In this document: positions 1-10,073 of the stretch, one piece after another
Layout: every line of letters starts with the position of its first letter
Numbering within the stretch: the stretch's first letter is position 1
Assembly: GCA_027532775.1 (NCBI GenBank)
Contig: JAPZTO010000008.1
Span: 62,001 to 126,000 of the forward strand
Length of the DNA: 64,000 nt
DNA from: Beijerinckiaceae bacterium
GTDB lineage: Bacteria > Pseudomonadota > Alphaproteobacteria > Rhizobiales > Beijerinckiaceae
Direction of reading: 5' to 3'
The notes under the pieces: model-generated
The model's database searches: none
Seen by the model: only the letters and a program-made list of their open reading frames with translations
What the model was told of the DNA's origin: nothing
Program-made: the position numbers and the translations under genes

Positions 1-467
1 GCCAGGCCGACGCGATTGAACAGAAAGGCGATCTTCGCCCCCGCCGTGCCGAGGCGCAGGTCCGAGGCCATGGCGATGATCGCGCCCGCGCCGGCGCAGA
101 TGCCGTCGATCGCGGCGATGATAGGCTGCGGGCAGGCGCGCATCGCCTTGACCAGTTCGCCGGTCATCCGGGTGAATTTCAGCAGGTTGGCCGTATCCAT
201 CTCGACCAGCGGGCCGATGATCTCGAACACATCGCCGCCGGAGCAGAAATTGCCGCCGGCGCCGGTGACGACGATGGCCTTCACCGCCTCCTCCTTCTGG
301 AGGGCGAGGAAGAGATCGGTCAGCTCGCGATAGCTTTCGAAGGTCAGCGGGTTCTTCTTGTCCGGCCGGTCGAGCGTGATCGTCGCGCGCTTGCCGGACA
401 CCGCAAGCCGGAAATGCGCGGGCCGTGCCTCCGCTACCGGCAGGATGGTGGCATTGGCGACGCTCAT
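1..467 (-). CDS. enoyl-CoA hydratase/isomerase family protein (partial, C-terminus outside window)
   Basis: Minus-strand reading from ATG at 467 gives [46 protein letters not shown]...[16 protein letters not shown]...[19 protein letters not shown]; crotonase motifs. Start overlaps the stop of the upstream MarR gene. Confidence 0.85.
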   Translation of the reverse strand, partial: MSVANATILPVAEARPAHFRLAVSGKRATITLDRPDKKNPLTFESYRELTDLFLALQKEEAVKAIVVTGAGGNFCSGGDVFEIIGPLVEMDTANLLKFTRMTGELVKAMRACPQPIIAAIDGICAGAGAIIAMASDLRLGTAGAKIAFLFNRVGL

Positions 468-994
468 GCTTCCTCCGCTTCGGCGCCAGCCCGACGGATG
501 GCGCCCTGGATCGATTGTTTCGTGGTCCCCAGCAGCCGCATCAGGGCCGGCAGGTCGGCGCCGCCGAGCCCGGCGAAAAGATCGGCGATCCATTCCTCGT
601 GCCGCTCCGCCATGATGCGGAACTGGCGGCGGCCCGAGGCCGTCAGCGAGATGACCTGGACGCGCCGGTCATGCGGGGCGGGGCGCTTGTCGACCAGACC
701 CTCCTCGACAAGGCCGGCCACCACCGTGGTCACATTGCCGTTCGACACCATCAGCCGTTGCGAGACCTCGCCCACCGTCATGCCGGTGGCGGATTTCTCG
801 AGCTGGGCCATCAGGTCGAAGCGGGGCAGGGTGGTGCGGAATTCCTCGCGCAGGCGGCGGCGGATCTCGCGCTCGATCATGGTCGAGCAGGTGAGAAGCC
901 GGAGCCAGAGCCGCAACTCGTCCTTGTGGTCGCCCGGGCGCTCGCTGGCCTTGGTCTCGCGGTCGAGCGGGCGGATGGCTTCCGGCGTGTCCAT
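464..994 (-). CDS. MarR family transcriptional regulator
   Basis: 176 aa with MarR wHTH ([50 protein letters not shown]). Confidence 0.9.
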   Translation of the reverse strand: MDTPEAIRPLDRETKASERPGDHKDELRLWLRLLTCSTMIEREIRRRLREEFRTTLPRFDLMAQLEKSATGMTVGEVSQRLMVSNGNVTTVVAGLVEEGLVDKRPAPHDRRVQVISLTASGRRQFRIMAERHEEWIADLFAGLGGADLPALMRLLGTTKQSIQGAIRRAGAEAEEA

Positions 995-1743
995 CAGAAT
1001 TCCCCGCCATTGATCAGGAGAGACTGGCCGGTCAGTGCGGTGGCGCCATCTCCGGCAAGGAAGAGCACACTGGCGGCGACCTCCTCCGGCCGGATCAGCC
1101 GGCCGAGCGGGTTCTCTGCCGCGAGTTTCGCCTTGGCGGCATCACGGTCGAGGCCGCCCTTGTCCTGCAGACGGTCCACCGCGCCGGCCACGAGATCGGT
1201 ATCGGTGAAGCCGGGCGAGACCGCGTTGACCGTGATGCCATGCCGCGCCACCTCGAGCGCGAGCGAGCGGACCATGCCGAGCACCGCGTGCTTCGAAGCG
1301 GCGTAGGCGCTCGTATAGGCATAGCCGCGATGCGCGGCGGTGGAGGCGATGGCGATCAGCCGGCCGCGCCGGCGTTCGATCATCGGCGGAAGGGCGGCCT
1401 GGAAGGTCAGCATCGTGCCGATGAGGTTGAGATCGAGCATGCGCCGCCAATGCGCGGCATCGGCTTTCAGGAAAGGCAGCGTCTCGGCGCCGCCGGCATT
1501 GGCCACGACGATGTCGAGCGGGCCAAGGGCGGTGATGGCAGGGGCGATGGCGCCTTCGTCGGTCAGGTCCAGCGGAAGGGCGGCATCCGCCCAGCCCTCG
1601 CCCAGAGCCGCATCGAGGCGCGCCTGGTCCCGCCCGGTGATCGTGACGCGGGCCCCGGCACCCTTCAGGGCTGCCGCCACGGCCCGGCCGATCCCCCGGC
1701 TGCCGCCGGTCACCAGCGCGTGTTGGCCCGTCAGGCTTGGCAT
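994..1743 (-). CDS. SDR family NAD(P)-dependent oxidoreductase
   Basis: TGGSRGIGRAVA, NAG, YxASK (YAASKHA) motifs. Confidence 0.92.
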   Translation of the reverse strand: MPSLTGQHALVTGGSRGIGRAVAAALKGAGARVTITGRDQARLDAALGEGWADAALPLDLTDEGAIAPAITALGPLDIVVANAGGAETLPFLKADAAHWRRMLDLNLIGTMLTFQAALPPMIERRRGRLIAIASTAAHRGYAYTSAYAASKHAVLGMVRSLALEVARHGITVNAVSPGFTDTDLVAGAVDRLQDKGGLDRDAAKAKLAAENPLGRLIRPEEVAASVLFLAGDGATALTGQSLLINGGEF

Positions 1744-1833
1744 CTCGCCTCCTCATGCAAGGATGAGAGTTATTATTTCATATTCAAACTAATTGTCCAG
1801 TCAGGCGCCACGGAGGATTGCAACGCGCCGGAA

Positions 1834-1855
1834 TTTTCGATCATACCTACGAAAA
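1834..1855. promoter_or_regulatory. operator-like inverted repeat TTTTCG-N10-CGAAAA in the divergent SDR / monooxygenase intergenic region
   Basis: Perfect 6-bp arms, 10-bp spacer, between divergent genes in a MarR-containing locus. Confidence 0.3.
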
Positions 1856-1978
1856 AACAGAGGCTTACGGGCGGGGTATCCAGGCGTCTTGCGGTCGAAG
1901 CCTCCTGCGGCACGGATGCCGCTTGCCACAAAAATATTTCAAGCTTAAAATGCTTCTACTCGATCGCGGGAGGGTGCC

Positions 1979-4333
1979 ATGCGCATTGCGGTTGTCGGCG
2001 GCGGGCCTGCCGGTTTGTATTACGCGCTCCTGATGAAGCGGGACTGGCCCTCGCTCGACATCACGGTTTACGAGCGCAACCGCCCCGACGATACATTCGG
2101 TTTCGGCGTGGTCTTTTCCGACCAGACCCTCGACACGTTCCGCGCGACGGATGCTCCGAGCTACCGGGCGATTGCCGACAGCTTCGCCTATTGGGACGAC
2201 ATTGAAGTCCATTTCAAGGGCAGCGTCCACCGCGTCGGCGGGAATGGCTTCTGCGGCTGTTCGCGCCGGACCCTGCTGATGCTGCTGCAGGCGCGGGCGC
2301 GGGAACTTGGCGTGAAGCTCGTCTTCTCGGAAGAAGTAGTCGATGGCGATGCACTGGCCGCGACGCATGATCTCGTTGTCGCGGCGGATGGCATCAACAG
2401 CCGGATCCGCGAGACGCATCGCGGCCATTTCCAGCCGGAAACCGACCTCCGCCCCAACCATTTCACCTGGATGGGCTCAACCCGGCCCTTCGATGCCTTT
2501 ACCTTCTTCTTCAAGGAGACGGAGCAGGGCATCTTCATCGCCCATTGCTACCAATACGAGCCGGGCCATTCGACCTGGGTGCTGGAGACCGACCCGGCCA
2601 CCTTCCGCAAGGCCGGGCTTGACCGGATGGACGAGGCGCAATCGGCGGCCTTCCTCGAGGGTGTCTTCGCCGAGGAGTTGCAGGGTCACCGGCTGATCAC
2701 CAACCGCTCGATGTGGCGGAACTTCCCGATGATCCGCTGCGCGCGCTGGGTGAAGGACAATGTCGTCCTCATTGGCGATGCGAAAGCGACGGCGCATTTT
2801 TCCATCGGCTCGGGCACGAAGCTCGCCATGGAGGATTCGATCGCGCTGCATCAGGCCTTCCATGCGAAGGGGCTCGATGTTCCGGCGGCGCTTGCCCATT
2901 TCGAGACCGCGCGGCGCGAGGATGTCGAGAAGACCCAGCATGCGGCGGATGTCAGCCTCGTCTGGTTCGAGGATGTGCAGCGTTTCTGGCATTTCGAGCC
3001 GCTGCGCTTCGCCTTCGGCCTGATGACGCGCGCCAAGGCGATCACCTATGACAACCTCGCCCTGCGCGCGCCGGAGATGGTGCAGGCGGTTGACCGGATG
3101 GTGGCGGAAACCGTCGGGCCGGATGCGAAAGCCCGCCGCGATGGCTCGCCCGTTCCGCCGCTCTTCCAGCCGTTCCGGCTGCGGGAAATGAAACTGGAAA
3201 ACCGCGCCGTCGTCTCGCCGATGTGCCAGTATTCGGCGGTCGATGGAATGCCGCAGGACTGGCACCTGATGCATTACGGCTCCCGCGCGGTGGGCGGGGC
3301 CGGGCTCGTCTTCACCGAGATGGTCTGCGTGGCCGAGGATGCGCGGATCACGCCGGGCTGCGCCGGGCTCTATACCGATGCGCAGGAAGCGGCGTGGAAG
3401 CGGATCGTCGATTTCGTGCATGCGAATTCAACCGCGAAGATCGCTTTGCAACTCGGCCATGCCGGCCAGAAGGGCGCGACCAAACTGATGTGGGAGGGGA
3501 TGGACCGCCCGCTGCCCGAAGGCGCCTGGCCGATCGTCTCGGCCTCGCCGCTGCCCTATTACCCGGACAGCCAGGTGCCAGCCGAACTTGACCGTGCCGG
3601 GATGGACCGCGTGATTTCCGAGTTTGTCGCGGCGGCGGAACGGGGCCATCGCGCGGGCTTTGACATGCTGGAAATGCATGCGGCCCATGGTTACCTGCTC
3701 GCGAGCTTCCTCTCGCCGCTGACCAACCGCCGGAACGATGCCTATGGCGGCAGCCTCGAGAACCGGCTGCGCTTCCCGCTGGAGGTTTTCCGCGCCCTGC
3801 GTCGGGTGTGGCCGGCAGACAAGCCGATCTCGGTGCGCATTTCCGCGACGGACTGGAAGGAAGGCGGGCTTTCGGGCGCGGATTCGGTGGCGATCGCCGA
3901 GGCTTTCGCGGCCGAGGGCTGCGACCTGATCGATGTATCGACCGGGCAGACGGTGCATGATGCACGGCCGAATTACGGCCGCATGTTCCAGACCCCGTTC
4001 TCGGACCGGATCCGCAACGAGGCGCGCATCGCCACGATGTGCGTCGGGGCGATCACCAGCGCCGACCAGATGAATACGATCATCGCGGCGGGCCGGGCCG
4101 ATCTCGTGGCGCTCGGCCGTCCGCATCTGGCCGATCCTGCCTTTACCTTGCGCGCGGCGGCCTGGTATCAGGCGGATATCCACCAGCCCGTGCAGTATCG
4201 CCCCGGCAAGGACCAGATCTACCGCAACAGCGTGCGCGAGCGCGACGATCTCGTCGAGCTCAAGCTGAAGGCCAAGCCGGACCGGCATGCCCACAAGCCG
4301 GCGGAAAGGCCGGGCGCACAGGCGGCGGAGTGA
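1979..4333 (+). CDS. bifunctional salicylyl-CoA 5-hydroxylase / 2-aminobenzoyl-CoA monooxygenase-reductase type protein (FAD monooxygenase fused to OYE-like flavin oxidoreductase)
   Basis: N-term FAD-binding [15 protein letters not shown]-term OYE domain beginning [47 protein letters not shown], with [30 protein letters not shown]. Confidence 0.9.
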   Translation: MRIAVVGGGPAGLYYALLMKRDWPSLDITVYERNRPDDTFGFGVVFSDQTLDTFRATDAPSYRAIADSFAYWDDIEVHFKGSVHRVGGNGFCGCSRRTLLMLLQARARELGVKLVFSEEVVDGDALAATHDLVVAADGINSRIRETHRGHFQPETDLRPNHFTWMGSTRPFDAFTFFFKETEQGIFIAHCYQYEPGHSTWVLETDPATFRKAGLDRMDEAQSAAFLEGVFAEELQGHRLITNRSMWRNFPMIRCARWVKDNVVLIGDAKATAHFSIGSGTKLAMEDSIALHQAFHAKGLDVPAALAHFETARREDVEKTQHAADVSLVWFEDVQRFWHFEPLRFAFGLMTRAKAITYDNLALRAPEMVQAVDRMVAETVGPDAKARRDGSPVPPLFQPFRLREMKLENRAVVSPMCQYSAVDGMPQDWHLMHYGSRAVGGAGLVFTEMVCVAEDARITPGCAGLYTDAQEAAWKRIVDFVHANSTAKIALQLGHAGQKGATKLMWEGMDRPLPEGAWPIVSASPLPYYPDSQVPAELDRAGMDRVISEFVAAAERGHRAGFDMLEMHAAHGYLLASFLSPLTNRRNDAYGGSLENRLRFPLEVFRALRRVWPADKPISVRISATDWKEGGLSGADSVAIAEAFAAEGCDLIDVSTGQTVHDARPNYGRMFQTPFSDRIRNEARIATMCVGAITSADQMNTIIAAGRADLVALGRPHLADPAFTLRAAAWYQADIHQPVQYRPGKDQIYRNSVRERDDLVELKLKAKPDRHAHKPAERPGAQAAE

Positions 4334-4402
4334 ACGCCGCCTGCCCGTGGCGGTTGCATGCGGCCGCCGGGTTGTCCACCATGGCCCCCTGCTGGAGGTG
4401 CC

Positions 4403-5839
4403 ATGTCCCGAGTTTCGACCCGTTCTGACGACCTGATTTCCCAAACCGCCCTGACTGTGGTTGGCCGCCTCGCAAAAGGCGAGATCACCCCGCTCGATTG
4501 CCTCGACGCGCTGGAAGCGCGGGTGGCCCAGGTGGAGGCGCCGGTCAATGCCCTGCCGACCCGCGATTTCGGGCGGGCACGCAAGCTGGCGCAAGCGATG
4601 ATGGCGCGGCCGCCTGCGGAGCGCGGCCCGCTCTGCGGCCTGCCGGTCGCCATCAAGGACCTGACGGAAGTGGCGGGGATGCGGACGACCTTCGGCTCGC
4701 CGATCTTCGCCGATCACGTGCCGGCGCAATCCGACCCGCTGGTCGAGCGGCTCGAGGGCGAGGGCGGCATCGTCTATGCCAAGACGAATACACCCGAATT
4801 CGGCGCCGGCGCCAACACGTTCAACGAGGTGTTCGGCCCGACCCGCAACCCATGGGATACGAGGCTCTCTGCCTCCGGCTCTTCCGGCGGTTCGGCCGTG
4901 GCCTTGGCAACAGGGACCGCGTGGCTGGCCCATGGCTCGGATCTTGGCGGCTCGCTGCGCAACCCGGCCAGCTTCTGTGGCATTGTCGGCATGCGGCCCT
5001 CGCCGGGGCGCGTGGCCACGCAGCCCGCCGCGCCGATGGACCGGCTGCTCAGCGTGCAGGGGCCGATGGCGCGCAATGTCGCCGATTGCGCCTTCTTCCT
5101 CGACCTCCTCAGCGGCGAGGATATCCGCGACCCCGTCTCGCTGCCGAAGCCCGCAAGCGGCTTCCTCGCGGCGCTCGGCACGGGCTGGCGGCCGAAGCGC
5201 GTCGCCTTCTCGGCCGATCTTGGCATCACGCCGGTCGATGCCGAGGTTGCGGCGATCTGCCGGGCTGCCGCCGCGCGGTTTGCTGATGCCGGCGCGATTG
5301 TCGAGGAGGCGCATCCGGATTTCTCCGAGGCGCATGAAAGCTTCAACACCCTGCGCGCCAAGGGCTTTGCCATTTCCAAGAAGGCGCTGCTGGATACCCA
5401 CCGGGACAAGCTCAAGCCGGAAGTGATCTGGAATATCGAGAAGGGCCTGGCCCTGACGATGGACCAGATCACCCGGGCCGAAACGCAGCGGCTGGCCATG
5501 TATCAGCGGACGCTGAAGTTCTTCGGAGACTATGACCTCCTGCTCGCCCCGGGCACGATCGTGCCGCCTTTCCCGGTCGAACAGCGCTATGTCGAACGCT
5601 GCAACGGCGTCGAATTCGACAATTACGTGCATTGGCTGGCTATCGCCTATGCCATCACGCTTGTGGCCTGCCCCTCCGTCTGCATCCCCTGCGGCTTCAC
5701 CGCCAGCGGCCTTCCGGTGGGGTTGCAGGTTGTGGCGCGGCCCCGCGCCGACGCCACCGCGCTGGCAGGCGCGCATCTCCTCGAGGGCCTGTTGGGCCTG
5801 CCCTTCGGAGTGCCGATCGAGCCGAAGGTGAGGCATTGA
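4403..5839 (+). CDS. amidase (amidase signature family)
   Basis: Ser-Ser-Lys amidase signature (GLPVAIKDL, SASGSSGGSAVALATGTAWLAHGSDLGGSLRNPASFCGIVG). ATG at 4403 preceded by GGAGGTG. Confidence 0.9.
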   Translation: MSRVSTRSDDLISQTALTVVGRLAKGEITPLDCLDALEARVAQVEAPVNALPTRDFGRARKLAQAMMARPPAERGPLCGLPVAIKDLTEVAGMRTTFGSPIFADHVPAQSDPLVERLEGEGGIVYAKTNTPEFGAGANTFNEVFGPTRNPWDTRLSASGSSGGSAVALATGTAWLAHGSDLGGSLRNPASFCGIVGMRPSPGRVATQPAAPMDRLLSVQGPMARNVADCAFFLDLLSGEDIRDPVSLPKPASGFLAALGTGWRPKRVAFSADLGITPVDAEVAAICRAAAARFADAGAIVEEAHPDFSEAHESFNTLRAKGFAISKKALLDTHRDKLKPEVIWNIEKGLALTMDQITRAETQRLAMYQRTLKFFGDYDLLLAPGTIVPPFPVEQRYVERCNGVEFDNYVHWLAIAYAITLVACPSVCIPCGFTASGLPVGLQVVARPRADATALAGAHLLEGLLGLPFGVPIEPKVRH

Positions 5840-5899
5840 TTTTGGGGTTTGGGTTTCTTTCGCCCTCGGAGGCGACCTGACGGTCTCCTTGGGCAGAAT

Positions 5900-5968
5900 C
5901 CCTCGCAACGGCTCCTCCGGAGCCTGCTCGGCGTCGCGTTGCTCCTGGCCAAGGCCGTTGGCCTTGGC
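5900..5968. repeat. structured repeat copy 1: two hairpins (GGCTCC-TCC-GGAGCC and CCAAGGCC-GTT-GGCCTTGG)
   Basis: About 70-bp direct repeat with copy 2 at 5988-6058 (period 88 bp). Confidence 0.75.
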
Positions 5969-5987
5969 AGGGTCTTTTGATCTAGGT

Positions 5988-6058
5988 CCCTCGCAACGGC
6001 TCCTCGCGGAGCCTGCTCGGCGTCGCTTTGCTCCTGGCCAGTGCCTGTAGGCACTGGC
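5988..6058. repeat. structured repeat copy 2: two hairpins (GGCTCC-TCGC-GGAGCC and CCAGTGCC-TGTA-GGCACTGG)
   Basis: Same core as copy 1; second stem differs but stays complementary. Confidence 0.75.
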
Positions 6059-6067
6059 GGGTTACGT

Positions 6068-7996
6068 TCAGGCCGGCGTGAAGCCAAGGGCGCGCAGGGT
6101 GTCGCCGGATTCGGCGAGGGCAATCCGGAACGCCGCGATGGCGTCCGGGTTGCGCGGCGAGCGGGCCACCGCGAAATCGTAATGTTCGTCGGCCAGCGGG
6201 ATGAAGGCGAGATCGAGCGCCGCCGCGACCGGCGCAATGGCGACGCCCCAATCCGCGCGGCCCTGCGCCACGCTGGCGGCCACTGCATTGTGCGAGCGAG
6301 GCTGGTTCCAGTAGCCTGCCGGGCGGGCGCCCTTCAGCAGGGCATCGATCAAGGTGCGCGTGCCGGCGCCCTGATTGCGGTTGACCATCAGGCAATCGGG
6401 ATCGGCGATCGCGGCAGCGATCGCCTCAGCGAGGCTGCGGCCCGCAAAGCGCGGATCATCCTTCCGGTGGATGAAGCCCTGCAGCCGCTTCCAGCCGGGG
6501 ATGAGGTCAAGTTCCGGCGTCAGGAACGGCCGGTTATAGGCGCCGCTGGCGGGGTCCATCAGGTGGATCGGCGCGAGATCGGCCTCGCCGCGCTTGATGG
6601 CGCCGAGCCCGCCCAGCGAACCGAGGGCGAGGATCCGGGCCGTCAGCCCCTGCCGGCGCAGGGTGGCGACCAGCGCGTCGAGCCCGGTGCAATGACTGCC
6701 GATGATGACGAGATCGGGGATGCGGATGCCCGGCGAGAAGAGCGTCACCGGCACGAGGGCCCCGGCGGGGAGGGAATCCACCTCGGCCTCGATCGCCACG
6801 AAGCCATCGGCCTGCGAGAAGGCGGTCACCGCGCCCGAGCCCTTGCCGACCGGATGGGCGACAAGGCCTTCCGCATCCTCGGCCAGTGCCACCATGGCGA
6901 ATTCCGTCCGGCCGAGTTCGGACGGGATCCGCGCGGGGATGCGGGCCTCGGACCGGGATTCCTCGCGCGCCGGCAGCCCGGCCATTGTCCGGAGCACGGG
7001 GGCGACAATGTCATGGAAGGTGAACATCGCCGAGGTCGGGAAGCCGGGCAGCACAATGACGGGCTTGCCGTCACAGACCGCGAGGCAGAGCGGCTTGCCC
7101 GGTTTCAGCGCCACGCCATGGGCGATGATGCCCGGCGCGCCGAGCCGGCCGACAAGGCGATAGGTGAGATCACCCGCGCCCTTGGAGGTGCCGCCGGAGA
7201 GCAGGATCGCATCCGCCTCCGCATGGGCTTCGCGCAGGGCGGCCTCCAGCCGGGCTTCGTCATCCGGCACAATGCCGAGCCGCAGCGCCTCGCAGCCATT
7301 TTCCTCGAGCGCGGCGGCGATGATCGGCCCGTTGGAATCGTAGATTTGCGCCGGCCCCAAAGGCTGGCCGGGCTCGACCAGTTCGTTGCCGGTCGAGAGC
7401 ACGGCGATCCGCGGCTTGCGCCAGACGGGGATTTCCGCAAGCCCGACAGCGGCGAGCATGCCAATCTCGCGGGCGGTGAGCAACGTGCCAGCATGGAGCA
7501 GCACCTGCCCGCGGGCCATATCGGAGCCGGCATAGGAGAGGTTCTGGCCGGGGGTGACGGCGCGCGCCACGCGGATCGCTGCCTCGCCTTCCGGGTCGGT
7601 ATGCTCGATCATCACCACGGCATCCGCCCCGCGCGGGATCGGCCCTCCGGTGGAGATCGGGGTGGCGGTGCCGGGCTTCACCGCCAGCGCCGGGTCATGG
7701 CCGCAGGTGATCGTCTCGGCGTTGAGCCGCAGCAGGATCGGTGCCGCCTGACTGGCGGTGGCGAGATCGGCCGCGCGGAGCGCAAAGCCATCCACCACCG
7801 AGCGGTCGAAGGGCGGGGTATCGACAGCGGCGCGGATATCTTCGGCGAGGACACGCCCGGCGGCGCCTGCCAGCGGGCAGGTTTCCCGCCCGAGCGGAGC
7901 CGGGCGCACGGCCTCGTTGAAGCGGCGTACGGCTTCCTCGCGTGTCAGGATGCGCAGGAACTGGTCTTGCACGAGGCCGGCACGAGGTTCGGTCAC
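6068..7996 (-). CDS. molybdopterin biosynthesis protein: MoeA-like domain fused to C-terminal PBP-like (substrate-binding) domain
   Basis: MoeA motifs PFDRSVVDGFALRA, STGGPIPRGADAVVMIE, VLSTGNELVEPG, LLSGGTSKGAGD; C-term about 220 aa PBP-like region (IPDLVIIGSHCTGLDAL...NRNQGAGTRTLIDALL). GTG start at 7996 inferred (MTEPRAGLVQDQFLRILTREEAVRRF). Confidence 0.8.
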   Translation of the reverse strand: MTEPRAGLVQDQFLRILTREEAVRRFNEAVRPAPLGRETCPLAGAAGRVLAEDIRAAVDTPPFDRSVVDGFALRAADLATASQAAPILLRLNAETITCGHDPALAVKPGTATPISTGGPIPRGADAVVMIEHTDPEGEAAIRVARAVTPGQNLSYAGSDMARGQVLLHAGTLLTAREIGMLAAVGLAEIPVWRKPRIAVLSTGNELVEPGQPLGPAQIYDSNGPIIAAALEENGCEALRLGIVPDDEARLEAALREAHAEADAILLSGGTSKGAGDLTYRLVGRLGAPGIIAHGVALKPGKPLCLAVCDGKPVIVLPGFPTSAMFTFHDIVAPVLRTMAGLPAREESRSEARIPARIPSELGRTEFAMVALAEDAEGLVAHPVGKGSGAVTAFSQADGFVAIEAEVDSLPAGALVPVTLFSPGIRIPDLVIIGSHCTGLDALVATLRRQGLTARILALGSLGGLGAIKRGEADLAPIHLMDPASGAYNRPFLTPELDLIPGWKRLQGFIHRKDDPRFAGRSLAEAIAAAIADPDCLMVNRNQGAGTRTLIDALLKGARPAGYWNQPRSHNAVAASVAQGRADWGVAIAPVAAALDLAFIPLADEHYDFAVARSPRNPDAIAAFRIALAESGDTLRALGFTPA

Positions 7997-8010
7997 GCAG
8001 GGTCCTTTCG

Positions 8011-9000
8011 TCAGGCGAGAAGCGGGGCGAGACGATATGTGGTGAAGGTCTCGCCGGCGGCAAAGCCCTCGATCCCCTGTGGCAGCACGGCATAGCTGTC
8101 CGCTGCCAGCCAGGCCGTGAGTGTGATCTCGCCGAGGGCGAGCGGTTCGAGCCGTTCCGTCCCTGTGCGGAACAGGGCGATGGCGGTGCTGCCGAGGCCG
8201 GCGCTGAGCTTGCGGGCGAGCCGGCCCGTCTGCGCCACCGGGCGGGCGCCGGTCCAATCGCAGACCAGCGGCAGGAGAACGGCGAGGATCATGGCCAGCG
8301 CGCCATCGAAGCGGGGCGGAACCTCGATGCGGTACCCTTCGGCCGTGCGTTCGATCCAGCCGGTCTCGCCGGGGTGAAGCGCGAGGCGCGGCGTGGTTCC
8401 ACGCGCCGGCTCGAGCCGGAACAGCGCGCTGTCGCCAGGGGTGATGCGGAAGCCGCATTCCTCCAGCATCCGGGTGAGCAGTGTCGCGAGCGGCGCATCG
8501 AACCCCTCGAGGCTGGCGGTGAGATCGAAGACCGGCAGGGAGTCATGTCCGGCCAGCCGGGCGGCGAGGGCATGGGCCGGCGTTACACTGCAGCCGGCCG
8601 GCAAGATGATCTGGCCCGCCGCGAGGTCCTCGCCCCGCCGGCGGATATGGAGGCCCGGCACGGCGCTGTCGGTGATTTCGAGAAAGGTGCCCTGATCCTG
8701 CACCGCCTCGGGATCGAGCAGGGCATCGGTGCCGGGGGGGAGGGCATCACCGGGCGCGAGGGCCAGCGGGCGGTCCGTCAGGAGGACCGGCGATTGCGGT
8801 CCGGCGCCGACGAGATCCTCTGCACGCACAGCGAGGCCGGCCCGGAGCGCGATCGCTTCGGCCGGAAGGGCACCGGGGGCGATCAGAGCCGAAGCGGCGA
8901 GACGGCCGATCGCGGCTTCCGGAGCCAGCCGGAGGACCGGAATTTCCGGCTGATGCCCAAGGCCATTCGTGATCAGGCTGTCGAGAGGGTGGAGCCGCAT
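8011..9000 (-). CDS. MoeA-like molybdopterin-binding family protein (divergent)
   Basis: MRLHPLDSLITNGLGHQPEIPVLRLAPEAAIGRLAASAL...; tandem with the MoeA-PBP fusion; start chosen at ATG 9000. Confidence 0.6.
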   Translation of the reverse strand: MRLHPLDSLITNGLGHQPEIPVLRLAPEAAIGRLAASALIAPGALPAEAIALRAGLAVRAEDLVGAGPQSPVLLTDRPLALAPGDALPPGTDALLDPEAVQDQGTFLEITDSAVPGLHIRRRGEDLAAGQIILPAGCSVTPAHALAARLAGHDSLPVFDLTASLEGFDAPLATLLTRMLEECGFRITPGDSALFRLEPARGTTPRLALHPGETGWIERTAEGYRIEVPPRFDGALAMILAVLLPLVCDWTGARPVAQTGRLARKLSAGLGSTAIALFRTGTERLEPLALGEITLTAWLAADSYAVLPQGIEGFAAGETFTTYRLAPLLA

Positions 9001-9188
9001 GCTGCATCCTTGCAGGGTCTTCTCTGGCCCGATTTTTTTTGGCCGGTTCTTCTTCCGGGCCCGGATGGACGGGAGGTATACAGCCAAACTGGCGGCCTGC
9101 ATCCGTTTTTCGTTCGCCGCAGCCGGGCGGCTTGTCTCGCTTCACGCTTTCCCGCATGGAAGCGGGGACGAGCGGAAGAGGTTTTCCC

Positions 9189-10004
9189 ATGGCAGAGGCC
9201 CCGGCACCCCTGCAGGCGCTGATCGCCGCGCATCATGCGCGCAAGCCGCCGCGCACCTGGTCGCTGCTGGTGACGATTTTCGGCGTGGTGGCTTTGCCGC
9301 GCGGCGAGGCCTTGCGCCTCTCCGACCTGCAGGATTGGCTTGGCGCGCTCGGCATCGAGCCCGGTCTGGTCCGGACGGCCCTTTCGCGGCTGGTCTCGAA
9401 CGGCACGTTGACCCGCGAGCGCGACGGCAAGGCCGCGCTCTACCGGCTCTCGCCCGGTGCGGAGGATGATTTCGGCCGGGCGGCGGCGCTGATCTTCGGC
9501 GATGACCGCCCGCAGCCGGATGGGCGCCTCCATCTCGTGCTGATCGAGGAGGGCAGCGACCGTGCCGGGCTCCGGGCCGAACTGGCCGAGAGCGGTTATA
9601 GCGCACTGGCTGCCAATCTCCTGATCCGGCCGGTCCATGCCGGGCGCGAGGACCGCGGCGGCGACGGGCTGACCGGCTTCCATGCCGAAGGCGATGCCGC
9701 GCTTGCCGCCCGGGTGCAGCGGCTCTGGCCGCTAGCCAGCCTGCAGGCCGGCTACCGGATGGTGGCGGGCCATGCGGCCGCGCTCATGCCGCTGGCGCCT
9801 GATCTCGGCTGGCGCGACGCGTTCCTTGCGCGGCTGCTGCTGGTGCATGAATTCCGGCGGCTGGTGCTGCGCGATCCATTCCTGCCGGAGGGCTTGCTGC
9901 CGGCGGATTGGCCGGGGCCGGAAGCCCGCCGCCTGTTCGACGGGGCGCTCGACGCGCTGGAGGCCCGGTTGAGGCTGCTCGAAGCTGCGCATGTGGATTT
10001 GTAA
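9189..10004 (+). CDS. paaX: PaaX family transcriptional regulator (phenylacetate catabolism repressor)
   Basis: PRTWSLLVTIFGVVALPRGEALRLSDLQDWLGALGIEPGLVRTALSRLVSNGTLTRERDGKAALYRLS; immediately upstream of paaA. Confidence 0.9.
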   Translation: MAEAPAPLQALIAAHHARKPPRTWSLLVTIFGVVALPRGEALRLSDLQDWLGALGIEPGLVRTALSRLVSNGTLTRERDGKAALYRLSPGAEDDFGRAAALIFGDDRPQPDGRLHLVLIEEGSDRAGLRAELAESGYSALAANLLIRPVHAGREDRGGDGLTGFHAEGDAALAARVQRLWPLASLQAGYRMVAGHAAALMPLAPDLGWRDAFLARLLLVHEFRRLVLRDPFLPEGLLPADWPGPEARRLFDGALDALEARLRLLEAAHVDL

Positions 10005-10013
10005 CCAGAAACG

Positions 10014-10041
10014 TTGACAGATTTATTTTTTGTAACATACT
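10014..10041 (+). promoter_or_regulatory. putative sigma-70-type promoter for paaABCDE
   Basis: TTGACA at 10014-10019 and CATACT at 10036-10041 (16-bp spacer), upstream of paaA start at 10074. Confidence 0.4.
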
Positions 10042-10073
10042 CCCCCGAAACACCATCAGGGAGGATGTCGCGC

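Noticed and set aside
3428-5908. 826-aa minus-strand ORF
   Set aside because: Antisense to the OYE domain and amidase genes; no motifs.
5900-6058. CRISPR array
   Set aside because: Only two copies, long structured repeat with no uniform unique spacers, and no cas genes.
6041-8095. 684-aa plus-strand ORF
   Set aside because: Antisense to the MoeA-PBP gene; begins within the structured repeat; no domain recognised.
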